From DATFGK01 sp046712825 (GTDB lineage Bacteria; Actinomycetota; AC-67), in the NCBI GenBank assembly GCA_046712825.1, contig JBKKCR010000170.1, forward strand, positions 1 to 9,232: a stretch of 9,232 nt of DNA. Direction: 5' to 3'. Positions 1 through 7,295 of this stretch are shown in pieces. The notes below the pieces were generated by a model. It saw only the letters and a list, made by a program, of their open reading frames with translations. It did no database searches and was not told the origin of the DNA. Each line of letters starts with the position of its first letter. Positions within the stretch are counted from its first letter, which is position 1. The position numbers and the translations under genes were made by a program.

Positions 1-57
1 GTCGTCCCGGCCGGCACGATCCCCGAGGGCGCAAGACGCATCGAGGACACCCGGTGA
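1..57 (+). CDS. 3' end of an unidentified upstream gene
   Basis: Frame 1 is open from the window edge to a TGA at 55-57 and gives the last 18 residues, VVPAGTIPEGARRIEDTR. Too little remains to name a family. I treat it as a real gene end because its stop overlaps the GTG start of the acyl-CoA synthetase in a GTGA arrangement, which is typical of coupled genes in one operon, and because the codons look like those of its neighbours. It may belong to the same CoA-thioester pathway, but that rests only on position. Confidence 0.6.
   Translation, partial: VVPAGTIPEGARRIEDTR
43..47 (+). promoter_or_regulatory. Ribosome binding site for the acyl-CoA synthetase
   Basis: GAGGA lies 6 nt before the GTG at 54, a normal Shine-Dalgarno spacing. 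It sits inside the end of the upstream gene and supports the GTG start, since no ATG is available nearby in this frame. Confidence 0.55.
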
Positions 58-1556
58 GCACGGCGGAGCTCGGGGTCGACGCGCACGCCCGCGTCCGGCC
101 CGAGAAGCCGGCGATCATCGCCGGTAACCGGCGCCTCTCCTACGCCGAGCTCGACCAACGGGCGAACCAGGCCGCGCGAGCCTTTCAGCGGCTCGGAGTC
201 GTCCCCGGCGATCGCGTCGTGGTCGCGCTGCGCAACCGGATCGAGTTCCTCGAATCTGCCACCGCCGCGGCCCGCGTGGGCGCCACAGTGATCCCGCTGT
301 CGTGGCGATTCAAGCGCGAAGAGGTCCAAGCTATCGTCGAGGACGCCGAGGCGCGCCTCATCGTCGCCGAGCCCGACGCAGCGGAAACGATGGCCGGCCT
401 CCCCGCACTCCACCTCGGAGGGCCGTACGAGAACGCCGTTACCGCGGAACAAGAGGTTCCGGCCGACGGCTCGCTTGATCCCGCGCCGGTGTTCTTCCGC
501 TACTACACGTCCGGAACCACCGGGGTGCCGAAGGCGATCCGGCGACCGGATCCCTCCCGCGAGGCGTATCTCGCGAACGCGACCTCGTATCCCCAGCTCG
601 CCGGACTCACGGAGCCCGGCGAGGTGCACCTCGCCTGCGGCCCGCTCTACCACACCGCGCCGTGCGCGTTCGCCAACTTCGCGCTGCTGCTCGGTCACAC
701 CGTCGTATTGATGGAGCACTTCGACGCGGCAAGCTGCCTGCAGCTGATCGAGGACGAGCGCGTCACCTGGAGCCACATGGTTCCCATCAACTTCATCCGC
801 ATCCTCGCGTTGCCGGAAGCGGCTCGAACCGAGCGCGACCTGTCGAGCATCAAGCGCATCTTGCACGCGGCCGCGCCGTGTCCGGTCGACGTCAAGCGCC
901 GGGTCATCGAGCTCTTCCCCGCGGACACCGTCTGGGAGTACTACGGGATGACGGAAGGGCTCGCGACGATCATCCCGCCGGACGAGTGGCTGGCAAAGCC
1001 GGGCTCGGTCGGTCGCGCGGCGCCGGGCATCGAGATGTGGATCCTCGACGAGCACGGCAACGAAGTACCCCGGGGTGAGGTCGGCCTCGTCTACGTTTCG
1101 CCGATGGGCGGCGTGCGGTTCGAGTACGGCGGCGCCCCCGACAAGACGGCGCAGGCCTGGCTCGGCGATCGGTACACCGTCGGAGACATGGGGTACGTCG
1201 ACGACGACGGCTACCTGTTCCTCACGGATCGCAAGGTCGACCTGATCATCTCCGGCGGAGCGAACATCTATCCGGCCGAGGTCGAGGCCGTCCTCTACCG
1301 CCATCCCGGGGTCGGCGACTGCGCCGTGATCGGCGTCCCGGACGACGAGTGGGGCGAAGCGGTGCTCGCCGTGGTCGAGCCGCGCGCTCCGGTCACCCCC
1401 GACGATCTGATCGCGTTCTGTCGCGCGAACCTCGCTCACTACAAGTGCCCGCGCCGGGTTGTCCTCGTCGACAAGCTGCCTCGCGACGAGAGCGGAAAGG
1501 TCCGCAAACGCGAGCTCCGCGACCCGTATTGGGCCGATCGCGAGCGCAAGATCTGA
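54..1556 (+). CDS. AMP-forming acyl-CoA synthetase (fatty-acyl-CoA ligase family)
   Basis: This ANL-superfamily enzyme should activate a carboxylic acid in the cytoplasm through an acyl-adenylate to its CoA thioester, using ATP. Its 500 residues match a full-length family member. Visible core motifs are the P-loop YYTSGTTGVPK (150-160), GPLYHTAP (196-203), the adenine-site YYGMTEG (296-302), the ribose-binding Asp in YTVGDMGY (D378), the hinge region DRKVDLIISGGANIYPAEVE (392-411), and the C-terminal PRDESGKVRKREL with the expected adenylation lysine at K482. Nothing appears truncated or catalytically damaged. The GTG start overlaps the upstream stop by 4 bp and has a GAGGA site 6 nt before it. 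A transporter follows downstream and a crotonase gene lies beyond it, which suggests catabolism of an imported acid. Chain length or ring preference cannot be read from sequence; a fatty, aromatic or steroid side-chain acid are all possible. Confidence 0.93.
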   Translation: MSTAELGVDAHARVRPEKPAIIAGNRRLSYAELDQRANQAARAFQRLGVVPGDRVVVALRNRIEFLESATAAARVGATVIPLSWRFKREEVQAIVEDAEARLIVAEPDAAETMAGLPALHLGGPYENAVTAEQEVPADGSLDPAPVFFRYYTSGTTGVPKAIRRPDPSREAYLANATSYPQLAGLTEPGEVHLACGPLYHTAPCAFANFALLLGHTVVLMEHFDAASCLQLIEDERVTWSHMVPINFIRILALPEAARTERDLSSIKRILHAAAPCPVDVKRRVIELFPADTVWEYYGMTEGLATIIPPDEWLAKPGSVGRAAPGIEMWILDEHGNEVPRGEVGLVYVSPMGGVRFEYGGAPDKTAQAWLGDRYTVGDMGYVDDDGYLFLTDRKVDLIISGGANIYPAEVEAVLYRHPGVGDCAVIGVPDDEWGEAVLAVVEPRAPVTPDDLIAFCRANLAHYKCPRRVVLVDKLPRDESGKVRKRELRDPYWADRERKI

Positions 1557-1666
1557 GCCCGGGCACAAACGTCCCTTTTCTCCGTACCGGGGACCCGTGG
1601 CAGGACCCTCCCCGGATGAGTTGAATAAGCAGAGGAGGGAGCGGGAAGAGGACAACCCAGGGAGCC
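1557..1666 (+). other. Intergenic spacer with purine-rich leader
   Basis: This 110-bp gap is the only sizeable plus-strand spacer and is the likeliest place for a promoter driving the transporter genes. I see no convincing -35/-10 pair: TTGAAT at 1621-1626 is not followed by a TATAAT-like hexamer at the right distance. It holds a weak hairpin (1587-1615) and a purine run at 1631-1652 that contains AGGAGGG (1633-1639) and AGAGGA (1647-1652). Neither is at the usual spacing from the ATG at 1667. The nearer AGGGAG (1659-1664) is only 2 nt away. Confidence 0.5.
1587..1615 (+). terminator. Possible weak hairpin after the acyl-CoA synthetase
   Basis: CCGGGGA (1587-1593) and TCCCCGG (1609-1615) form a perfect 7-bp inverted repeat around a 15-nt loop, 30 bp after the synthetase stop. 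No T-run follows, so it is not a classical intrinsic terminator. It could be an attenuating or mRNA-end structure, or chance in GC-rich DNA. Confidence 0.25.
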
Positions 1667-3232
1667 ATGAACCGAACCTTCCGCACCGCCGCATTCGTGT
1701 CGCTGTTGGTGCTCGTGGCCGCAGCGTGTGGCTCTCGCGTGGTCCCACTCGAGCAGGTCGGCCTGGGCCAGGGCGGCCAGCCGATCGCGAACCCAACCGC
1801 CACCGGCTCCCTCGCCCCGAGTCTCGGTCCTTCCGGCGCGCCGACGGCGGGGATCGCCGATCCTGGTCTCGGCAGCCTGCCCGGCGCGAACCCCGACTGC
1901 CGCGGCGGCGCGACGGACAAGGGCGTCACCGCGAACGAGATCAAGGTCGGCCTCGTCGCCGCAAAGACCGGCTCGTTCCCCGGACAGTTCGATCCCAACA
2001 TCGAGGCGGTCGACGCGTACTTCAAGATGATCAACGCGGCCGGTGGTATCTGCCACCGGCAGCTCAAGCTGTTCATCCGGGATGACGGCGGCAACCGATC
2101 CAACAACGAGACCCGCGCGCTGGAGCTCGCGAAGGAAGTCGGAGTCTTCGCGTTCGTCGGAAGCATCTCCGCGCCCGACAGCGACGGCGGCGTATCCAAG
2201 GTCGCGAAAGACTTCAAGATGCCCGACATCGGCTTCCCGCTTTCTTACGAACGCAGCGAGGCGCCACTCACGTACGGGGTTCCGGGTCAGCTGCAACGGA
2301 ATCTCATCGGCGTCGCCGCGAGCGGCTCGGAATATCTGAACCGGGTCAACGGCATCAAGCAGATCGCGATCCTGTGGGTCGGCGAGTCGCTCGTTTCCAA
2401 GGCGAACGCGTGGGCGTTCGAAGCCGCGATGCTGAAGTCGAGCGAGAAGAACGCGAGCGGTCAGGTCACGATCTGCTTCGAACAAGAATCCAACGTGTTC
2501 GACAACAACTTCGACAACTACGCCTCGCGTATGAAGGGCACGTGCCCGGCGAGCAAGGGTCCGCTCGCCGTGTACACGACGATGGAGAACAGCAACAACG
2601 TAAAACTCGCCGACGCGCTGCAGCGGCAGAACGTGAACCCCAAGGTCTACGCTCCGACGTTCACCTCGTACCTGCCTTCGTTCGTGCGCGACGAGCGCGG
2701 CAACCCCCGCGCATCCACGGAAGGCGCGTACATCGCGATGCCGCAGATCCCGTTCGAACGGTGCACCGGCGTCGACAGCAAGCGCCGGCCGGTGCCGCCG
2801 TGCAGCCATCCCGAGCTCGACCGGTACATCCGTGCGCTGCGCCGGTTCGTTCCGAGCTTCAAGATCCCGGGCAGCTTCGGCGCTCCCGGCTGGGGACAGG
2901 CGGCGCTGTTCGTGCAAGCGGTTGCGGGATGCGGAGGGGACCTCACCCGCGCCTGTGTGCTCAAGCAGCTCGACACGATGGGGCCGTTCTCCGCAAACGG
3001 ATTCCTCACGCCTACGAAGCCGAGCGATCACGTGATCTACTCGTCGGATCTGATCGTGCAGGTCCGCAACGGACGATTCGTTGAACTCCAACCCAACAAC
3101 AAAGGCGGCCCGAAGGAAGCACCGGACTTCTGGGACAGGAGCCAACTGTTCAACTGGTGGGACTACTTCTGCGCGAACAAGTCGAAGTTCCCCAGCCAAG
3201 ACGAGATCGGCGGGTTCGTAACGTCCTGCTAG
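1667..3232 (+). CDS. Liv/HAAT-type ABC transporter substrate-binding lipoprotein
   Basis: This is a Peripla_BP_6-type type I binding protein (LivJ/LivK relatives) that should capture the ligand outside the membrane and hand it to the LivHM permease. Its 521 residues are longer than the roughly 370 of E. coli LivJ. It starts with a basic n-region and hydrophobic core, then VAAAC with the probable lipidated Cys at 21. A Gly/Pro/Ala-rich tether covers about 22-76. The binding fold begins at EIKVGLVAAKTGSFPGQFDP (91-110), followed by AVDAYFKMINAAGGI (114-128) and FAFVGSISAP (161-170). The mature domain has ten cysteines (78, 129, 270, 293, 366, 379, 422, 430, 502, 521), the last being the C-terminal residue. 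Assignment to the transporter is secure from family plus operon. The ligand is unknown; an organic acid suits the neighbours better than leucine, but this is inference. Start choice rests on the signal peptide, since the ribosome site is poorly placed. Confidence 0.9.
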   Translation: MNRTFRTAAFVSLLVLVAAACGSRVVPLEQVGLGQGGQPIANPTATGSLAPSLGPSGAPTAGIADPGLGSLPGANPDCRGGATDKGVTANEIKVGLVAAKTGSFPGQFDPNIEAVDAYFKMINAAGGICHRQLKLFIRDDGGNRSNNETRALELAKEVGVFAFVGSISAPDSDGGVSKVAKDFKMPDIGFPLSYERSEAPLTYGVPGQLQRNLIGVAASGSEYLNRVNGIKQIAILWVGESLVSKANAWAFEAAMLKSSEKNASGQVTICFEQESNVFDNNFDNYASRMKGTCPASKGPLAVYTTMENSNNVKLADALQRQNVNPKVYAPTFTSYLPSFVRDERGNPRASTEGAYIAMPQIPFERCTGVDSKRRPVPPCSHPELDRYIRALRRFVPSFKIPGSFGAPGWGQAALFVQAVAGCGGDLTRACVLKQLDTMGPFSANGFLTPTKPSDHVIYSSDLIVQVRNGRFVELQPNNKGGPKEAPDFWDRSQLFNWWDYFCANKSKFPSQDEIGGFVTSC

Positions 3233-3236
3233 GAGG
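3231..3236 (+). promoter_or_regulatory. Ribosome binding site fixing the start at 3241
   Basis: A perfect AGGAGG shares its first two bases with the preceding TAG stop and lies 4 nt before the ATG at 3241. It decides against an upstream in-frame start at 3157, and the protein then begins directly with a signal peptide. Confidence 0.75.
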
Positions 3237-3240
3237 ATCG

Positions 3241-4737
3241 ATGAGGAGCCCCACGCGGATCGCAGCTGCCGGCCTCACGGCCGCAATGGCTTGCGTGCTG
3301 CTGTTGGTCGGGGCGGTCTCTGCGCCGGCGGCCGCACCACCCATCGAGGCCTATCAAGCGTCCGGCGAAGCGCGAGGGTTCGACATCGCGTTCACGTTCC
3401 AAGGAAGCATCTTCGAACGCCTTCTGGACCTGGGCATGCCGCTCGCGCGGAGCGCCGTGAGCTCCGAGGGCGGCGGCAACTCACGCGGCGTTGCAGCACA
3501 GCTCTTCCCGGGCGATCTGGTCATCGGGGCAGCCGGCGAGCAGATCCCCGGATACCGGCAGGCCGTGTTCCCGAGAGAGCAGGCGGCCGACGTCCCCGAC
3601 GATTCCCACGTGAGTGACACCTTCCAGATGCCGGGCGTCATCGCAGCGGGACCCCTTTCCGTCGACACCGGTCACATCGTGACCACAGCCAGCGAGAACG
3701 AGGCCAGCGGCCGCGCGACGACGAACGTGATCGCGTTGACGCCGCTCATCCAGGTCGCGAGCCTCGACACGCGCAGCGTGAGCAGCAGGACGCTCGACCA
3801 CGTGGAGAACGTCGCAACGACCGTCATGAGCGGCATCACGATCACGCTCTCCGAAGACCTCAAGATCTCGATCGGGAAGCTGACCTCGAAGGCCCACACC
3901 TCCTCGGACGGGCTGAGCCCGGTCGCGGAGACCTCGCTCAAGATCTCGGACGTCGAGGTGGCGATGGCCGGCACCACGTATCGGGCGACCATCGATGAGA
4001 CGGGCATCCGCATCACCGGGCTCCCAGAGGACGCGGCACAGGTCCCACAGTTCGTCCCGCAGGACGTGAACCAGGCGTTCCAGGTGGTGCTCGATCAAGC
4101 GAACGTTCGGATCGCGACCGCGAACGGGACGAAGACCATCGAAGACGTCTCCAGCGACGCGTCGCTCAGCGGCCTTCTCATCTCGTTCACCGGCACCGTC
4201 CCCAACGTCTTCATCCCCGACGTCGTCTCCCAGCTGCTCTACGAGCAGCTTCTGCCGAACCTGCCGAAGGAACTTCAGGAAACGTTGACCAGATCGGTCT
4301 GCCTCGAGGAGGACGTCAAGCCGCTTCTGCCGGAGCCCCTGACCGAAAACCTTCCCGGCTTGCCGCTGTGCGTCAGCCCGCAGGTCGTGCCGGGGCCGGG
4401 CTCGGGCACCGTCACGACGTTCTCCATCGGAAGCGTTCGTTCGTTGAGCGCCGCCGTTCAGGCGGAGAACTTTGTTGAACAGCCGACCGACGGGGTCGTG
4501 GACGGCGGATTCGTCCCCGAGCCGCCCCTCAGCTTCGGGCCCCCAAGCGTCGGTGGAACCGACGTTGCGCCGCCGATCACCGGCGTGGCACCCGGACGGG
4601 CGCCGGTCCTGACCGGTTTGGTCGCCCGTCTTCCGTCGTGGGCTTTGCTCGCGTCCGGAGGAGCGTTCCTCCTACTTGCGATGATCCTGGCGATGGGACC
4701 ATCGTTACGGAAATGGCCGGCGACCCAGAAGCCGTAA
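3241..4737 (+). CDS. Secreted, C-terminally membrane-anchored protein of unknown function
   Basis: I do not recognise a named family with confidence. The 498-residue protein has a signal peptide (about 1-32, basic RSPTR then a hydrophobic core ending APAAA) and a predominantly polar, probably beta-rich ectodomain. Within it, a segment around 197-260 alternates hydrophobic residues (GITITLSEDLKISIG, then TSLKISDVEVAMAG, then YRATIDETGIRITG). There are two cysteines (354, 377) that could pair. A Pro/Gly-rich stalk (about 412-458) leads to one C-terminal helix (about 465-486, from WALLASGG) and a short basic tail, so the bulk should lie outside the cell. The segment resembles, from memory, actinobacterial surface proteins annotated as choice-of-anchor type; this needs a profile search. 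It lies 8 bp after the binding-protein stop, with a perfect AGGAGG, and overlaps the next gene by 25 bp, so it is probably co-expressed with the transporter. A receptor or scaffold role is speculation. Confidence 0.85.
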   Translation: MRSPTRIAAAGLTAAMACVLLLVGAVSAPAAAPPIEAYQASGEARGFDIAFTFQGSIFERLLDLGMPLARSAVSSEGGGNSRGVAAQLFPGDLVIGAAGEQIPGYRQAVFPREQAADVPDDSHVSDTFQMPGVIAAGPLSVDTGHIVTTASENEASGRATTNVIALTPLIQVASLDTRSVSSRTLDHVENVATTVMSGITITLSEDLKISIGKLTSKAHTSSDGLSPVAETSLKISDVEVAMAGTTYRATIDETGIRITGLPEDAAQVPQFVPQDVNQAFQVVLDQANVRIATANGTKTIEDVSSDASLSGLLISFTGTVPNVFIPDVVSQLLYEQLLPNLPKELQETLTRSVCLEEDVKPLLPEPLTENLPGLPLCVSPQVVPGPGSGTVTTFSIGSVRSLSAAVQAENFVEQPTDGVVDGGFVPEPPLSFGPPSVGGTDVAPPITGVAPGRAPVLTGLVARLPSWALLASGGAFLLLAMILAMGPSLRKWPATQKP

Positions 4738-5354
4738 CCCCTCAGGGGTCTTCGAGGCGCCGCTTCCGGCGCGCCGTCGCCCGCGGCCATCTCGAGGTCG
4801 CGGCCCCGCCCCCGATCGACCACGCCTCGAGCGAAGAGGAAGCCGCTCCGGCTGCGTCGCGCGCGCCGGCAAAGGCGAAAAGAGCAGACGGCGCCGCGCG
4901 CACGTTCGTGCGATCGAACGCCCGGGTCCTCGCGGCGGCCGCGTTGCTCGTCGCCGGAATCATCATCGTGTTGCTCGGCTGGTACGGCGCCGCGAACACC
5001 AACATCCTGACCGAGCAGGTTCCCTACCTCATCTCCGGCGGCTTGCTGGGGATGGCGCTGATCATCGTGTCGGCCGTCGTCGGCTCGTCCGCGTCGCTCG
5101 AGCGCGAGAACCGCGAGCTGCGGCGGGATCTGACCCGCCTGCTTTCCTCGTCCGGCGGCCGTTTCACGAGCGGCAACCTCGCGGCGGCGCCGCGTGCCGG
5201 AAACGACGACGGCCGCGTGTACACCGTCCCCGGCGGACGCAGCTTCCACGTTGCCGGCTGCCCGATCGTCGAGGGGAAGCAAGCCTCGGAGATGTCGCTG
5301 CAGGAAGCTACGGATGCGGGCCATTCCGCCTGCAAGCTCTGCGGGCCCGACTGA
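4713..5354 (+). CDS. Two-helix membrane protein with C-terminal Ada-like zinc-site domain
   Basis: This 213-residue protein has a polar, charged N-terminus rich in Ala, Glu and Arg (1-70). Two membrane helices follow (about 71-90, VLAAAALLVAGIIIVLLGW, and about 103-126). Then come a short charged helix, probably coiled coil (128-146, LERENRELRRDLTRLLSS), a flexible segment, and a compact C-terminal domain from about 168. That domain has H179-X3-C183 (FHVAGC) and C207-X2-C210 (ACKLCGPD) with an AxxxGH turn between them. The layout matches the small metal-binding domain at the N-terminus of Ada, which also occurs after some nuclease domains, with His replacing the first Cys. Both ends would sit on the same side, most simply the cytoplasm. 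The GTG at 4638 would give 25 more residues but has no better ribosome site; ATG 4713 keeps the overlap with the previous gene to 25 bp. Function is unknown; metal or redox sensing, or stabilising the transporter, are guesses. Confidence 0.8.
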   Translation: MAGDPEAVTPQGSSRRRFRRAVARGHLEVAAPPPIDHASSEEEAAPAASRAPAKAKRADGAARTFVRSNARVLAAAALLVAGIIIVLLGWYGAANTNILTEQVPYLISGGLLGMALIIVSAVVGSSASLERENRELRRDLTRLLSSSGGRFTSGNLAAAPRAGNDDGRVYTVPGGRSFHVAGCPIVEGKQASEMSLQEATDAGHSACKLCGPD

Positions 5355-5369
5355 GTCGGAATCTCGCAG

Positions 5370-7295
5370 ATGGAAAGATTCCTCCGGACTCTGCTGCTCG
5401 GTCTCGCGAACGGAAGCGTCTACGCGCTCGCCGCAACAGGCGTGGTGCTCATCTACAAGACGACGCGCATCCTGAATCTGGGCTACGGGGCGCTGGCGCT
5501 CTTCACGACGTTCATCTACTGGCAGTTCACGGTGGTCTGGGGCTGGCCGCTCGTTGTGTCTGCACTGCTGGTGATCCTTCTGATCGCGCCGGCCATCGGG
5601 TTCTTCTTGGACGCGCAGCTATTCCGGCGGATCGAGGGCCAGCCGATCGTGATCGGTGTCATCGCAACCGTGGGGCTCACGGTTCTCCTGCAAGGCATCG
5701 TGTTCGCGATCTGGGGGAGCGACACGCAGACGGTTCCGTCGCTCTTCCCGACGAGCTCGGTCAACATCATCGGCGGCGCAACCCTGGGGCTGGATCAGCT
5801 GCTGATCCTGACCGTCGCCGTCGGGTCGGCGGTCGCCCTCGCCTTCATGCTGCGATTCAGCCGGCTCGGCATCGCGTTCCGCGCCGTGGTGGACAACCGA
5901 GCCGTCGCCGGGTTGATGGCCGTCAACACAAACCTCGTTTCGGGCGCGGCCTGGGCGCTCGGCACCTCGTTCGCTGCGCTCACCGGCATCCTGCTCGCGC
6001 CGAGGCTCTTTCTTGATCCGATCACGCTTCCCTTCTTCATCATCTCGTTCTTGCTCGGCGCCGCCATCGTGGGCTACCTCCAGAGCCTGCCACTCGCGTT
6101 CGCAGGCGGGCTCTTGATCGGCGTCACGCAATCGCTCCTGGTCGAGTACGGGTCGTTCCGCGGCGTGATCGGCAACATCAGCAACGCCGCGCCGTTCGTG
6201 ATCGTGACCATCTGGCTGCTTCTTGCCCCAAAAAGGATCCGTCTCGCTGCAACGAGTGGAAGCTTCATCGTGCGCACGCGCGAACTCACGGAGCACGCAT
6301 CCGCGTCCGTCCGAACCGGCATCGGACTTGCCTTCTTTGGGATCCTGGCGCTCGTGCCCTTGATCACGGACTCGATCTCGTGGAGCCGGTCGCTCACGAT
6401 CGGGCTCATCCACGCCATCGTGTTCATTTCGCTGGTCATCCTGACCGGATACTCGGGGCAGATCTCACTTGGGCACAGCGCCTTCATGGGCGTGGCGGCG
6501 TTCACCGCGGCGCACGTCGCGACGGACGCGGGATGGCCGGCCTGGCTCGCGCTCTTGATGGGCACCCTCGCCGCGGTTCCCGTCGGTGCTCTCATCGGCG
6601 TGATCGCCGTCCGCCTTCACGGTTTGTTCCTGGCACTGATGACGCTCGCCGCCGCGTTCATGGCGCATGAGCTGTTCTTCACCGAGCCGTCGGTCTCGGG
6701 ATCTCAGGGTTTGGTGCAGCTTCCTCGCCCGGCAGGCTTCGAGGGAGACGCCGCGTTCTACTACCTCGTCCTGATCCTCCTGGCTGCCGCCGCGCTCGTG
6801 GCGATCAACCTCCGCTCCGGCCGCACCGGCCGTGTGCTCGGCGCCCTCCGCGACAGCGAGACGGCGACCCGATCGCTGGGGATCAACGTCGTGAAGTACA
6901 AGGTGCTTATCTTCAGCCTCTCTGCGGTCATGGCCGCGGTCGGCGGGATCCTCCTCAGCATGCACAAGGAAGGCGCCGGTCGTCTCGACTTCATCCCGTT
7001 CTACTCGATCGTGTTCATGACCGTTACCGTCCTCGGGGGCGTCTTCCACGTCGGGGGAGCCCTCGCCGCCGGGCTCCTTTACGGCCTGTATCCGCAGATC
7101 TTCAAGAACAACGAATTCATGCTGGATATGCAGTTGATCTTGTTCGGACTCGGCGCAACCCTCGCTCTCGCTCAGAATCCGGAAGGGATGTTCGGCGAGC
7201 TTCGAAGAGGCGGCAACGCCGTCTTGCGTCTGTTCCAGCGCGGACACGGCCGCTCGCCATCAGAACCGGTCCCCGTTGCCGGAGGCCAAGAATGA
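5370..7295 (+). CDS. livHM: Fused LivH-LivM branched-chain-type ABC permease
   Basis: A single 641-residue membrane protein combines the two permeases that are separate in E. coli. The LivH half (about 1-290) begins GLANGSVYALAATGVVLIYK (11-30), continues with the conserved ILNLGYGAL (34-42), and has a cytoplasmic coupling loop at 163-190 (FSRLGIAFRAVVDN). A polar linker of about 25 residues (290-315) follows. The LivM half (about 316-610) has the signature TGYSGQISLGHSAFMG (359-374) and its own coupling loop SGRTGRVLGALRDSETATRS (483-502). Each half carries multiple hydrophobic segments, and the tail after 610 is polar. It should form the whole membrane channel, with the two coupling loops contacting LivG and LivF. 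The start is 15 bp after the previous stop with only a weak CGGA upstream. Its stop overlaps the livG start in ATGA. Fused LivHM proteins are known in several bacteria, and I see no frameshift. Confidence 0.93.
   Translation: MERFLRTLLLGLANGSVYALAATGVVLIYKTTRILNLGYGALALFTTFIYWQFTVVWGWPLVVSALLVILLIAPAIGFFLDAQLFRRIEGQPIVIGVIATVGLTVLLQGIVFAIWGSDTQTVPSLFPTSSVNIIGGATLGLDQLLILTVAVGSAVALAFMLRFSRLGIAFRAVVDNRAVAGLMAVNTNLVSGAAWALGTSFAALTGILLAPRLFLDPITLPFFIISFLLGAAIVGYLQSLPLAFAGGLLIGVTQSLLVEYGSFRGVIGNISNAAPFVIVTIWLLLAPKRIRLAATSGSFIVRTRELTEHASASVRTGIGLAFFGILALVPLITDSISWSRSLTIGLIHAIVFISLVILTGYSGQISLGHSAFMGVAAFTAAHVATDAGWPAWLALLMGTLAAVPVGALIGVIAVRLHGLFLALMTLAAAFMAHELFFTEPSVSGSQGLVQLPRPAGFEGDAAFYYLVLILLAAAALVAINLRSGRTGRVLGALRDSETATRSLGINVVKYKVLIFSLSAVMAAVGGILLSMHKEGAGRLDFIPFYSIVFMTVTVLGGVFHVGGALAAGLLYGLYPQIFKNNEFMLDMQLILFGLGATLALAQNPEGMFGELRRGGNAVLRLFQRGHGRSPSEPVPVAGGQE
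7281..7285 (+). promoter_or_regulatory. Ribosome binding site for livG
   Basis: GGAGG lies 6 nt before the ATG at 7292, inside the end of the permease gene. It supports reinitiation at the ATGA overlap. Confidence 0.7.

Noticed and set aside
1621..1650. Promoter with TTGAAT as -35
   Set aside because: No -10-like hexamer at 16-18 bp; the following sequence is a purine-rich run.
1439..3199. A 586-codon open frame on the minus strand opposite the binding-protein gene
   Set aside because: It is rich in Arg, Ala, Val and Asp with no domain or motif, runs across a gene end and spacer, and mirrors a well-supported gene; GC-rich third positions keep such antisense frames open.
3157..3240. Upstream in-frame GTG extension of the anchored protein
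   Set aside because: It would overlap the binding-protein gene by 76 bp and precede the signal peptide with a charged segment; a perfect AGGAGG supports 3241.
4638..4712. GTG-start extension of the two-helix protein
   Set aside because: It would lengthen the overlap with the previous gene to 100 bp and its extra residues look like the off-frame reading of that gene's membrane helix. Not excluded.
4458..5324. Minus-strand frame of 288 codons opposite the two unknown genes
   Set aside because: Arg/Gly-rich without motifs and crossing a real gene junction; the plus-strand frames have a signal peptide, membrane helices and a metal-site domain.
5619..6413. Minus-strand frame of 264 codons opposite livHM
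   Set aside because: Extreme Arg/Glu/Asp composition, no recognisable motif, and the reverse reading of a hydrophobic membrane gene typically gives this charged pattern.
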